Under the pieces are notes generated by a model that saw nothing but the letters and a program-made list of their open reading frames with translations, ran no database searches and had not been told where the DNA came from. Source: a virus. From it: a DNA stretch of 37,427 nt. Made by a program: the position numbers and the translations under genes. Of the stretch, positions 22,558 through 31,924 are shown in pieces. Position 1 is the first letter of the stretch, and each line of letters starts with the position of its first letter. The stretch covers positions 1-37,427 of IMG/VR virus record IMGVR_UViG_3300022723_000022. The stretch is one strand, 5' to 3'.

Positions 22558-25500
22558 ATGGTTCGACCTCTGGGAAATCTTAGAGTAAGCACTGTGTCTG
22601 GGCGTGCGCCTATGGCGGTTGTGGTTGCTTATCTGACAGAAGGTAACCTGCCACTAACTGCTTTCGTGCAGGAAGCACCAACAGAAGAAGTCTATAGTAA
22701 TCTTAATATCGGCGGTAGTTTCGTTGATGTTGAGTTTACTATGGAAAACTTCAACTACAGCGAGCAGCGCCCGTCTGATGGTGGAGGCATTCGACGCCGT
22801 ACTATTGCTTTTGGCCTTCGCAAACTCGGAGATAACGTCGCTAGTGGACCATTCACCAGTGACATTACTGCGAATCTTGAAAGCTCTGGTGATAAGTTTC
22901 TATACATTTGGCGACAACTATACACAGGTGGAGTCAGTCGAGACGATCTATACTTCAGAGCATTCCTTGTAGATCGCAGTAATCAATTCAAAGACATTGA
23001 ACTTGGATTTGAACTAGGTACGTATCGTATTGAATCTGGTACCAGTTGGAATGAAAGTTCTGAGTTAACTAATATATCTCTCGTTGATGCGATGCTTGTT
23101 GAAGACAGTCGAGTTGGTGCATCCGATGAAAATATTGATGATACTCTGTATATCTATAATCCATGGTTCAAGGGAGACACAATCCCTAAAACCTACGGTA
23201 TGATTCCTAGAGTACGTATGCTTAACTCATTCCCTAGTGTGGATACTAGGAGTTTGGCTTCAGCTTTCTCTGGTAACTTTCCATCTGCATATGGTACTGG
23301 AACGTCTGACATACAATTAGTGGATAGCGTAGACTTCGGGCACCCCACCCTTCAGCTTGCAATCAATGGTGCAAAAGTTCGTATCAAGACTGCAACGGGC
23401 GAGGTTATTCGTGGTAATCTCCGTTGGGATTCTGGACCGAAAGAAATATGGTTAGAGAACGTAGAGCGTAATGTACATTACGCAACCGGACAATCATATA
23501 CTCAGAATAATGATGGACAGCTACCGGAAAATTGGGGACTCAACAAAACACCTCCCATATCTTTCTCACTTAGAAAGTTAATGGTTATTAACGCCCGTGC
23601 CATCATCCAAGCAGCGAATGGATGGGCTCAAGCAGGAGTTATTAACTTTTTCGATGCAGGTGAACCCGATTTAAAGGTGTCTCCGACTGATGTCAACTTT
23701 CAACTGGAAGGGTTTGGTGATGTAGAAGACGAGGTGCGCCACGCTGCCATCAATCACCCGTCGTTTCCAGGGTCGTTCACTTCTAGTTCTGTATCTCTCA
23801 ATTGGAGCACATCACAATCAGAAAACCTCGCCCCGTTTACTCTTACAGGGTATGGTAACAATCTATACTTCAACAACACATATAGAGAGTTGAAGTTTTT
23901 CTTTGTCGATCCAGACATTGGAGCAGTCCCTGGTAACTCTAGTGACGCTTGGGTCGTTGTTGCAATTGATGATCTTAATGTGGATTACGATTGCTATTTG
24001 AAGGATGGGTTCAGTTCATTCAATAATGATCACCTGTATGCTGAAGGTGATGGTAGACTTACTAAAATTCCCACGGGAGAGGTGACAAGTGTTACAACTA
24101 GTGTTAGTGCTTTTGGTGCGAGTGGTCTTGTACGTGTACGATTGGCTCGCCCACCATTAGAAATGGGAATCGGCGCAACGTCTAACATCGTATACATTGA
24201 TGCCCTATACCGAGCAGGTAGTGATGCTAGGCCAGAGGCGGTATTTAATCAGATCATTAAACAGGAAGCTAGTTTTCTTGATACACGACGGCATTCTTCA
24301 TTAGCTACAAGTTGGACAGCAAGTACTTGGATGCCATATATTGGATATGTCGCTCGCGCTGAGGAAACGGTAACTGAACTCATCGACAGAATTTGTTATC
24401 AGACTGGTGCAACGCTTACTTGGAAAGAAGGTAAAGTTGCTCTTGAGCAGGTAGTGGTACCTAAGAATAGGTTCTCCGAAGATGATGGGAACAGAAAACT
24501 TAAAGCACTATTCCGCATCGACGATCAACAGATGTTGCTGGATGAAAGCGCATCGTTTGATGTTGGTAGATTAGAGACTCTGACCGAAACCGAAGAAGAT
24601 ATGTCTGAGAATGTTAAGCGATTTGAGTATCGTGCGATGTTCTACGACATAGGCTTTGGTGCTTGGGAAGATCCTTTCTCTCCCAACACTAAAGGACAGA
24701 ACAATCGTACTATTCCTAGAGGATACTACCGATACGACTATCACTTCGATTTAATTAACGATGTATCCAGCGCTAAATTCGCTGCGTCGCAGACGTTGAC
24801 AGCGGGCCACCCATCTGGGTTCGCAACAGTAGAACGAACGTTCAAGTTCAACATGGACTTGTATGGTCTACAATACTACGTCAATCAACGCATCGAACTA
24901 GCGGACTTCCCCTTCTTCACCCTCCCGTTGCCTACGGCGGATAGTCGTCCTGGTTTGGATGCTGGACAGTTTATTTATCCTATTCCTATTAGTGGACGTG
25001 AGTATCTTCTCAATGGGTTCTGTGTGGTTGATAGTGTAGTTCTCGACATGTCGATCGAAGACTACACACTAACGGTTACTGCGAAGATGGCGCAACCATT
25101 TACCGAGGCTGTGGTGTCGTTCATCAGTGGTGCTCTTTTAGTTGCGCCGAATCAACCACCAACACCACCTAATAATCCTGATGATGTTCCAGGTGGAGGT
25201 GGAAATTACCATACCTTCCCATCCATTGGTCCGAAGACTTGGGAACTTGAAATTACAGATGATGGACCTCTTGTAGGGCCAGACATAACGGTAGACGTAG
25301 ATCTAGTAACCGAAGATGATTTCAACAACGGGTTTACTATGACAGTTTCAACAACGGAGACGGGGGTTACGGGAGGTGGCACTCATACCGTAAGCGATGG
25401 ATCGAATGAAGGCACCCCCGTCTCTTCTAATATACAATTTACTGTTCCTCCTGAGTGGTTCGATGGAGTGTCACCTAGGACATTTACCATTCAGTTTGAA

Positions 25501-25587
25501 GTTGTGTACAATAGTGGATTGACTGTAGATTTCATTGAACAAATAGAACTTGAAGTCGGACTTCCTCCGGATATTACGGCTTCATAA
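22558..25587 (+). CDS. Tail tip / baseplate hub protein
   Basis: A 1009-residue protein after the distal tail gene, of the size and order of a tip attachment or hub protein. Residues about 580-640 contain AEETVTELIDRICYQTGATLTWKEGKVAL, a stretch common in phage hub proteins (helix, then strand in a gp27/J-like fold). From about 860 there is a Pro/Asn/Gly-rich linker (PNQPPTPPNNPDDVPGGGG) and an Ig-like C-terminal domain. No peptidase or lysozyme motif is visible. Confidence 0.62.
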   Translation: MVRPLGNLRVSTVSGRAPMAVVVAYLTEGNLPLTAFVQEAPTEEVYSNLNIGGSFVDVEFTMENFNYSEQRPSDGGGIRRRTIAFGLRKLGDNVASGPFTSDITANLESSGDKFLYIWRQLYTGGVSRDDLYFRAFLVDRSNQFKDIELGFELGTYRIESGTSWNESSELTNISLVDAMLVEDSRVGASDENIDDTLYIYNPWFKGDTIPKTYGMIPRVRMLNSFPSVDTRSLASAFSGNFPSAYGTGTSDIQLVDSVDFGHPTLQLAINGAKVRIKTATGEVIRGNLRWDSGPKEIWLENVERNVHYATGQSYTQNNDGQLPENWGLNKTPPISFSLRKLMVINARAIIQAANGWAQAGVINFFDAGEPDLKVSPTDVNFQLEGFGDVEDEVRHAAINHPSFPGSFTSSSVSLNWSTSQSENLAPFTLTGYGNNLYFNNTYRELKFFFVDPDIGAVPGNSSDAWVVVAIDDLNVDYDCYLKDGFSSFNNDHLYAEGDGRLTKIPTGEVTSVTTSVSAFGASGLVRVRLARPPLEMGIGATSNIVYIDALYRAGSDARPEAVFNQIIKQEASFLDTRRHSSLATSWTASTWMPYIGYVARAEETVTELIDRICYQTGATLTWKEGKVALEQVVVPKNRFSEDDGNRKLKALFRIDDQQMLLDESASFDVGRLETLTETEEDMSENVKRFEYRAMFYDIGFGAWEDPFSPNTKGQNNRTIPRGYYRYDYHFDLINDVSSAKFAASQTLTAGHPSGFATVERTFKFNMDLYGLQYYVNQRIELADFPFFTLPLPTADSRPGLDAGQFIYPIPISGREYLLNGFCVVDSVVLDMSIEDYTLTVTAKMAQPFTEAVVSFISGALLVAPNQPPTPPNNPDDVPGGGGNYHTFPSIGPKTWELEITDDGPLVGPDITVDVDLVTEDDFNNGFTMTVSTTETGVTGGGTHTVSDGSNEGTPVSSNIQFTVPPEWFDGVSPRTFTIQFEVVYNSGLTVDFIEQIELEVGLPPDITAS

Positions 25588-25643
25588 GAATAGGTGCTAC
25601 GCACTCGGCGGGCATCTTGAACCAGCGATCATAAGGAGAAACC

Positions 25644-25991
25644 ATGATTGCTATTGTGAATGGTGAGCGCGGATCCACCGTTAATTATATCCGCGGAAGC
25701 GATAAGACTCTGTACATTTCGCTTCTTGCTGACAACGGCCAGCCGATTGGGGATATCACGGGTGAGACTGTCACTCTTGAGATCCACAAGAAGCGTGATC
25801 GTAGTGATACGGCGCAAAGTATTGCTGCGGTGCTCGACGCTCCTACTGCTGGGCAGGTGAGTGTTGCTCTCGACGATGCCGGTGTTCTTGCTGACGACGC
25901 TGCGGGCAAGGCTTACGCTTGGGTCAAGAAAGATGATGGTAGTAATGGAATTCTTTTCAGTAAAGAATTCACTATCCTCAACCTTCAGTAA
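25644..25991 (+). CDS. BppU-like N-terminal-type small tail protein
   Basis: A 115-residue protein with the pattern DKTLYISLLADNGQPIGDITG, TVTLEIHKKRD, AGQVSVALDDAGVL, and KAYAWVKKDDGSNGILFSKE. That two-sheet layout resembles the N-terminal domain of BppU and similar baseplate upper proteins. ATAAGGAG gives a clear start. It is followed directly by a terminator. It would attach fibres or act as a tip collar. Confidence 0.5.
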   Translation: MIAIVNGERGSTVNYIRGSDKTLYISLLADNGQPIGDITGETVTLEIHKKRDRSDTAQSIAAVLDAPTAGQVSVALDDAGVLADDAAGKAYAWVKKDDGSNGILFSKEFTILNLQ

Positions 25992-25998
25992 AGAAAGG

Positions 25999-26027
25999 AT
26001 CCCTCTCGTTTCGGCGGGAGGGATTTT
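25999..26027 (+). terminator. Intrinsic terminator
   Basis: A 10-bp stem (ATCCCTCTCG with CGGGAGGGAT, one G-T pair, 25999-26008 with 26015-26024) closes a TTTCGG loop and runs into TTTT (26024-26027). The right arm also holds GAGGG, which may serve as the ribosome site of the next gene, so structure and translation start may compete. Confidence 0.75.
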
Positions 26028-26032
26028 CTATT

Positions 26033-28144
26033 ATGGCTTTAACAGGTAATGTTGATGTAGCTTTTGATGTTGATATTGTGATGGACGCGGATCCTGGGGG
26101 TGTAGCCACGGTTACGTTTACTCCACCTGACGGTATCACTATTAATAGCGGTAGCCCCATGACATTTAATAGTGGTAACTTTTCCACACCACAACAGTTA
26201 AACGTAACTGGAAGTAGTGTATCTACTTTCAGTATAGACTATGATATCAATACTGACTGGAGTATTGAACCCCGCACTGGTAGTTTCATTGTTACTATCA
26301 CTGAAGCTGCAACTACTGTAGATCCTGATTCTCCATGTGGCCCTATTCCTACGGTTACAATCGCGCCAGAAGACGGCTCAATCTTGATGATCTATGATCG
26401 TCAACCTACCACACCACTAGGTACTTTTGAGGATGACACTCGCCCAGGTAGTGCTTCAAATCCAAGCCATGTTTGTGGTAGTGTCCCTACTATTACGGTA
26501 CTGCCTGCGTTGAGCGCACAAAATCTGCCTAGTTATGCGCCAGCTTTCGATCAAGGTAACGAACCAGCATACTTTGGTGCTGCTCCCCCAAGTATTAACA
26601 AAGATTCCGTATACTATAAGAATTGGGTTCGCCGTAGAGAGTGGATGGATGGTAGTGATTGCTCAGATGACGCGGAGTTTCCCGGCACTCCATCTAGTAC
26701 ATTTACTGATCTACAACATGAGGAAAATAAAATCATCAACAGACTGAATCTGCCTGGAGGTAGAGTAGGCTCGGCCATTACTTATGACGCAGGATTTGGT
26801 CCGTTCAAAATAGTCGCAACCTTGTCTGGGTGTGTTGAGGTAGATGCAATCTTTGAGGAAATACTAGACAACGTCTCAACTCAATTCACACATGCGGATA
26901 ATGTCACACTACATGTAGGTATATTTGAAAGAGACACCTCAACACTACTTATGGATATTGGTTCTATAAGTGTACCTACAGTTCAAGGTGCTAAAGATTC
27001 TCAGGCGGACTCCACCATATCTGCTATCAAATTAGACAACGTTACACCGTTTGAATTGCTTAATCCAGACATCACAGTTCCGTGGACTGTTGGAGTATAC
27101 GCTACAGGGTTCGACTACTCACCATCGTTCCCACCCCCGTGGCCTAGCGCCGGTCCCGACACAGGAATGGACCCTCCAAACACTACACAGTCTTTGGAGA
27201 GATTGGAGTTAATCAATAGAACTATCAACCGTCGAGTATATGACCCTATACTCGACGCCCTTGAGGATCAAACGGGATCAGAACAACTCTTTGATGTTGA
27301 GGTTGAGGTTCTTACCGCACAAGGTGAGGAGTGTCGTCCAGTATTTGAGTTGGAGCTAGGTGAGACTCTTACCGACAAGAGTATACTTGGCGATCAATGG
27401 CATGACCCTATAACGGGGGAGGAGCTGTATACTGTAAGGTTTAAGTTGGATCTAGGAGTCCTTTATGTAGGGAATATGAGGTTTCTAAACTCCAGTGTTT
27501 TCGGATCTAATCCCTCAAATTCATTTACACTACGAGCATTCCGTAACGATGACTTCACAGATCAAATTGGATCTGATATTGTTAAAAGTAATCACTCCTC
27601 CGCAGTAATACCAATTGAGTTCGATGACGCTGCAGACTCACAACAGTTTGTGTATTGTGAATACGAATCCAATACCAAACCTCCCACCAACTCCAACCAC
27701 GGTATGAAACCTGTAGGAGAGTACAGAGAGGGTAGCGATCCTAGTAATCCATCGTCCGTAGTACTAACCGATATGCAAACAAATTGGCACGATGAGAATG
27801 GGTGGATGTACTTCTCTATAGTTGTAATTGAAGGGGATTACGATATAGGTACTGAAGCTGCTGATGTATCCCCTGGAGGCGACGTTGACACCCTAATGGA
27901 GTATTACGGCACCGACTCTACATACTCTACGTTGGTTTCATCCGACGATAATAGTGGGCCAGCTCCGGCATACTCTCAACTACCCACTATTAACATTAAT
28001 GCTGGACAGGTGGGACAAGCACACTACTTCAGAGTTCGAGATAAAAATAATAACCGAGATTCAGACTATAGGTGGCAGCTCACTTTTAGTTTTACCCCTC
28101 CTACCCAGACAGGTGGCGGTACAACAGGTGGCGGTACTACATAA
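26033..28144 (+). CDS. Putative tail fibre / surface protein
   Basis: A 703-residue protein, last of the late operon. The N terminus (1-95) looks Ig-like/beta-sandwich (VATVTFTPPDGITINSG, TGSFIVTITEAATTV). The remainder is Asp/Ser/Pro-rich beta and helix with no known motif, ending in repeats of GGGTT. It may be a receptor-binding or baseplate appendage. Its stop overlaps the opposing gene by 8 bp. Confidence 0.55.
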   Translation: MALTGNVDVAFDVDIVMDADPGGVATVTFTPPDGITINSGSPMTFNSGNFSTPQQLNVTGSSVSTFSIDYDINTDWSIEPRTGSFIVTITEAATTVDPDSPCGPIPTVTIAPEDGSILMIYDRQPTTPLGTFEDDTRPGSASNPSHVCGSVPTITVLPALSAQNLPSYAPAFDQGNEPAYFGAAPPSINKDSVYYKNWVRRREWMDGSDCSDDAEFPGTPSSTFTDLQHEENKIINRLNLPGGRVGSAITYDAGFGPFKIVATLSGCVEVDAIFEEILDNVSTQFTHADNVTLHVGIFERDTSTLLMDIGSISVPTVQGAKDSQADSTISAIKLDNVTPFELLNPDITVPWTVGVYATGFDYSPSFPPPWPSAGPDTGMDPPNTTQSLERLELINRTINRRVYDPILDALEDQTGSEQLFDVEVEVLTAQGEECRPVFELELGETLTDKSILGDQWHDPITGEELYTVRFKLDLGVLYVGNMRFLNSSVFGSNPSNSFTLRAFRNDDFTDQIGSDIVKSNHSSAVIPIEFDDAADSQQFVYCEYESNTKPPTNSNHGMKPVGEYREGSDPSNPSSVVLTDMQTNWHDENGWMYFSIVVIEGDYDIGTEAADVSPGGDVDTLMEYYGTDSTYSTLVSSDDNSGPAPAYSQLPTININAGQVGQAHYFRVRDKNNNRDSDYRWQLTFSFTPPTQTGGGTTGGGTT

Positions 28145-29492
28145 AACGATTCCAATACTTATGTGTCGGATCGTCGTATAATACCACCCTCTCCCGTACG
28201 TCATAAGTCTTACATAGATTGTCGATACCCTGGTCCTGTCGGATCAGGGTATCTTTTTTGAACGCTCTAACCTTGTCGTCAATGCTACGACGATATTCAC
28301 CAACACCTTGAGTGCAACTCCATCCGAAAACATTGATTCTGCTGTACCCCATATACAATAGTAGGTTCAACATCCAATCACCACTGAAATGTTTGGTAAC
28401 AATAAAAGGTAGTGTCTCAAAATTACCTTCTTGGTATAGATGATAGACGTTAGGTCGATCTACGTACCCATCGCATCCAACGATGCAGGTATGTGCCCAC
28501 TCTTTATCGTTGTCGAAATTCTTGGTAAAAGATGTTGTGTCTACGTAGAAGCTACCATACACAAGCATACCAATATCACCAAGCTTGCGTCGCCATTCGT
28601 TGCATACCCATAGGTCGGACACGGTAGCCAGCTCAAGCGCCTCCATGCGCCTTTGAGACGTCAGAGACGGGCCGTAGAGCAGCATCGTGGCCTCTCGATC
28701 CTTCCGACTGTCTCTCAGATCGGAGGCCGGCTTTCGGCGGTATACCTTACCACCCTGTTGTAGTGTTTGCACATGCTTATGTATGGACTTGTTGCGTATA
28801 CGTGACCAATTTAGAAAGTCTTCACGCTGACCAATTCTAATAGCATGATTGATAGCATTGATCTGTTGCTGCGACGATGCGTCTTTTTTACTGAAGACAC
28901 CTTTAAACGGAGTATGTAAGAACTTATCATTGAAAGGAAGGTAAACCAACTTCTTGTTCATCAACGCTGCCCAATACCCACCATGGTATGACGATGAGAC
29001 GATGAGTTTATGTTTCCGGAGAAAGTTCACCACCTCTTCAAAAGACATTTCGTTATGTGCATACGCATTAAAGGGTGCAGCCTTCTTATTCTCATATGTA
29101 CCAATGTATGTGTTGCTACCTTCGGGGGTTGTGCGTATTTGGAAAGCGGGATCCATACAACTTACACAAGGCACGCAATAGTATCCTTGTATGTCTTCTC
29201 TCGGCGCGAAGATTGTAGACATCTTTTCCCACGCATCGTAGAAACGTTGATGCGTCCCACCTGCACCCCAGACAACAACAGACACCCCCGTTTTACGGCA
29301 CGTCTCAAGCACTCTTGTCATTTGTAGCACAGCACCACCACCAACTATAATCAACCCAACGTCGTCTGGTACTCCATCAAATCTGTTCGCAGGGATATGT
29401 ATTGTCTCGCCCAGATCGAAGTAGTCTGACGGGCAGCTTTTCTTATCTCCCACATTATTCATGTGTTTCCAGTTAATCAATGCTGTCTTCAT
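28137..29492 (-). CDS. Pyruvyltransferase-like two-domain enzyme
   Basis: A 451-residue protein. Residues 1-240 look like the polysaccharide pyruvyl transferase fold: NNVGD near the start (12-16), LIIVGGGAVL (47-56), VPCVSCMDPAF (107-117) and SSSYHGGYWAALMNKKLV (166-183), with His170 in the family's conserved H. Residues about 265-451 form a second domain starting LLYGPSLTSQ (271-280), resembling the GpSL-type glycosyltransferase/Maf-like folds. It could modify glycans of the host or of virion proteins, but the substrate is unknown. AGAGGAAAGAG precedes the ATG. It is the final gene of the leftward operon. Confidence 0.6.
   Translation of the reverse strand: MKTALINWKHMNNVGDKKSCPSDYFDLGETIHIPANRFDGVPDDVGLIIVGGGAVLQMTRVLETCRKTGVSVVVWGAGGTHQRFYDAWEKMSTIFAPREDIQGYYCVPCVSCMDPAFQIRTTPEGSNTYIGTYENKKAAPFNAYAHNEMSFEEVVNFLRKHKLIVSSSYHGGYWAALMNKKLVYLPFNDKFLHTPFKGVFSKKDASSQQQINAINHAIRIGQREDFLNWSRIRNKSIHKHVQTLQQGGKVYRRKPASDLRDSRKDREATMLLYGPSLTSQRRMEALELATVSDLWVCNEWRRKLGDIGMLVYGSFYVDTTSFTKNFDNDKEWAHTCIVGCDGYVDRPNVYHLYQEGNFETLPFIVTKHFSGDWMLNLLLYMGYSRINVFGWSCTQGVGEYRRSIDDKVRAFKKDTLIRQDQGIDNLCKTYDVRERVVLYDDPTHKYWNRFM
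28224..28259 (+). terminator. Late-operon terminator inside the opposite gene
   Basis: A perfect 9-bp stem GATACCCTG/CAGGGTATC (28224-28232 with 28245-28253), with a possible TCC/GGA extension in its 12-nt loop, is followed by six Ts (28254-28259). It stops plus-strand transcription about 80 nt past the last late gene. It lies within the C-terminal coding part of the minus-strand gene at 28137-29492. Confidence 0.85.
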
Positions 29493-29802
29493 CTTCTCTT
29501 TCCTCTGGTGCTATTGCAACGATGGAGTGTGTGGATCCTTCATAGTCGAAGTTTCCACCTTCCTCATACATCCAACAATCGAGAAGACAATCTCTAATTT
29601 CTTCAAGTGCTCGGTAATCTCGTTCGGCATCATAATTCAAAGCGGGGTTGATGTAAATAAAATTATACCTACTATCATACTCAATAACACAAGCCATCCT
29701 TTCGTTTTCATCTTTACCAAGATAGATAGCTCGCGCTTCAGTTAAGTCATACCCTGCTGTCACTCCATGCATATCTATAAGTCTGATTTTATTGCGGCCC
29801 AT
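29473..29802 (-). CDS. Hypothetical protein
   Basis: A 109-residue protein (MGRNKIRLIDMHGVTAGYD...), acidic at its C-terminal end (EEREDEDSID). It has a beta-rich first half (CVIEYDSRYNFIYINP) and a helical segment (RDYRALEEIRDCLLDCWMYE). AAGGA precedes the ATG. It overlaps the polymerase gene (upstream in its operon) by 28 bp and the pyruvyltransferase-like gene by 20 bp. No family is recognised. Confidence 0.6.
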   Translation of the reverse strand: MGRNKIRLIDMHGVTAGYDLTEARAIYLGKDENERMACVIEYDSRYNFIYINPALNYDAERDYRALEEIRDCLLDCWMYEEGGNFDYEGSTHSIVAIAPEEREDEDSID

Positions 29803-31886
29803 AATTTGTCCTTGTCTCTGGTTTGATAGTGGTTCATATAAAAGTCGATGTTATCAACAACTTGTTTGGTTAAAACAATATCATCATTGATAACTTCGTA
29901 GTGGTTTCCAAAATGTCCGACGCATATATCCCCATCAATAAGAATTGGAACACGCAACACCTCCCGTTGTGCATGCTCTTTACAGACGTCCCAATACAAT
30001 TGTGCGTGTTCAACGGGGATAATTGATTTCACGCTATCGTGGATGTTGGTAATCATATTGCGACCAGTGATTCCAACTTCATTTAGTCTAGGGTCAGTAA
30101 AACAAAGAACCATGGTTTCCTTAAACCAATCTGCCGCTGTTCCCTGACACAGATAGTTAAGACCACGATAACAATGTTTCGGTTCAAAGTGGTAACGTCT
30201 ACCAAAGAAGTTTTGAATAAAGCCTAGATCACCACCGCTGCGACGCTTAAACACTGAGGACTTAATATGAGTATTAAGCATGTTAATGCCGGGGTTATCT
30301 CTAATAAATCCGGAACGAATAGCTTTCGCAACGCTCTCAACATCTTCTTGGTGTAGTGCTCCCTCTTGTGGAAAGCTAGGATCGTGTTTCAACAACACAG
30401 AACGCAACTCAGGAGTATCATTCTCAATGATAAATTGAGTTAGGTATTTAATCATTTTCTTTTGCCCGATACCATACAACGTAGCGAAGTTAAGAGTCTT
30501 TGAAGGCTTACGAGGAATACCAATTTTATCAGCCATCAATTGATGGAAGTCCAGTTTGGCATCTTCTTCATATGCTTCGTAAAGAAAAGCCTGTCCTGCG
30601 AAGTGGGCGAAGATCCGGTACTCAATTTGTGAAGCGTCCCACTCAACACCTATATACCCTTCAGGAATAAGTATCGCTTCAGCGACCCAAGGTGGATAGT
30701 TGTGTAGTGAAGGCTTACCCATCGACAGGCGACCGGACCTTGTGCCTCCCTGGCGGTAGCTAACATATATACGACTCTCATTCTCTGGCATGGACTGCAA
30801 CCATCCATCACAGAATGTAGAATAGTGGTGCTGCTCACGATTATAAGTAATCAACCACCATGCGACGCTGCGAGGATCATCACCCCTCTTGAGTGCTTCC
30901 TCTTTCGCCTCGTCAGTATCCAACTCCCCGTCGTCCATTTCAAATTCGTTAATAATCTCCAACAGAGTACTCTTCGCAAACGATTCATGCTCTGGCCCAA
31001 CAGGCTCATTGTTTTTCTGCCTAGTCTGACCACCCTTAGTCAAATTAGTAGTGTGAATGTTATTAGAGTGAAAGTATTGTCGCTTATGTAAGTCACTACC
31101 GGGGTCGAAGTCTTCGCCGCAAATTTCCTGTAAGCGTTCGACGCATTGAGCCTGCACTTTCAACAGATCGTAACTTTTCTTCAATAGGTACTTCTTGTCG
31201 ATGTCTACGCCGGAAGCTTCACTATCGTAGAGAACTCGCGTAAGCTTTTTCTCAACTTCCCAAGGTCGCATATCATACCCTTCGGCTTGCATGCGATGCC
31301 CCAACGTGTATGCTAACTCAATTGTAGATAGTGAATCAAGTTGAGCGTACCTAGACATGATAGGAATAGGCACCGCCCCGTAATCCATCGACTTGTTCTC
31401 TTTCAACCAGTCTTTGACAGGGTCGCCTTCTTTCTGATATTGTTTACAGAATTTTTTAGACAGATAATCCAAATTCAACTCTGGAATCGTACAGTTGTAC
31501 AGACGGGCGAGGACCATGGTGTCTATCAATTCAGCGATGGGGAATTCGATACCATCCATTCGCATGAAGTGTAAGTCAAACTTAATGTTGTGGTTTATTA
31601 GTCGTGTGGTTTGGTTGGCGAACTCTCTAAGCTCTCCAACCACATCGTCGTACTGATAGACGCTCTCGGTGCGATGGCGAATAGGAAGGTAACACGATAG
31701 GTGTTTATCTTTCTGCCACTGTGCGATGGCGAATCCACTAACACGATGGCCTTTGTGCCACTCGAATGCGGGCGCGCCATCGTCGAAAGATATAGTTTCA
31801 ACATCAATACAGATTGGTAGGTCTGGCAGGTACTCTTTAAGAAAGGACATAGTAGTCATCCGTACTAACGAGAATACCTGTGACAT
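29775..31886 (-). CDS. polA: DNA polymerase family A with 3'-5' exonuclease
   Basis: A 703-residue replicative polymerase. The exonuclease has DVE (Asp28/Glu30), NHNIKFD (Asp104) and YAQLD (Tyr180/Asp184). The polymerase has TRSGRLSM (382-389), motif A EWDASQIEYR with Asp417, motif B RKPSKTLNFATLYG (Arg459, Lys463, Phe467 at the E. coli 762 position, Tyr471), and motif C NIHDS (His616, Asp617). Motif C ends in Ser618 where Glu is usual (HDE), which is unusual. There is no 5' nuclease domain. The start is uncertain: GTACGG-type context is weak at 31886, and ATG 31850 (MSFLKEYLPD) is a shorter option. Confidence 0.92.
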   Translation of the reverse strand: MSQVFSLVRMTTMSFLKEYLPDLPICIDVETISFDDGAPAFEWHKGHRVSGFAIAQWQKDKHLSCYLPIRHRTESVYQYDDVVGELREFANQTTRLINHNIKFDLHFMRMDGIEFPIAELIDTMVLARLYNCTIPELNLDYLSKKFCKQYQKEGDPVKDWLKENKSMDYGAVPIPIMSRYAQLDSLSTIELAYTLGHRMQAEGYDMRPWEVEKKLTRVLYDSEASGVDIDKKYLLKKSYDLLKVQAQCVERLQEICGEDFDPGSDLHKRQYFHSNNIHTTNLTKGGQTRQKNNEPVGPEHESFAKSTLLEIINEFEMDDGELDTDEAKEEALKRGDDPRSVAWWLITYNREQHHYSTFCDGWLQSMPENESRIYVSYRQGGTRSGRLSMGKPSLHNYPPWVAEAILIPEGYIGVEWDASQIEYRIFAHFAGQAFLYEAYEEDAKLDFHQLMADKIGIPRKPSKTLNFATLYGIGQKKMIKYLTQFIIENDTPELRSVLLKHDPSFPQEGALHQEDVESVAKAIRSGFIRDNPGINMLNTHIKSSVFKRRSGGDLGFIQNFFGRRYHFEPKHCYRGLNYLCQGTAADWFKETMVLCFTDPRLNEVGITGRNMITNIHDSVKSIIPVEHAQLYWDVCKEHAQREVLRVPILIDGDICVGHFGNHYEVINDDIVLTKQVVDNIDFYMNHYQTRDKDKLWAAIKSDL

Positions 31887-31924
31887 GTCCTGTTGTTTGA
31901 ATAGGACAAGTAGAAAACTTAGTA

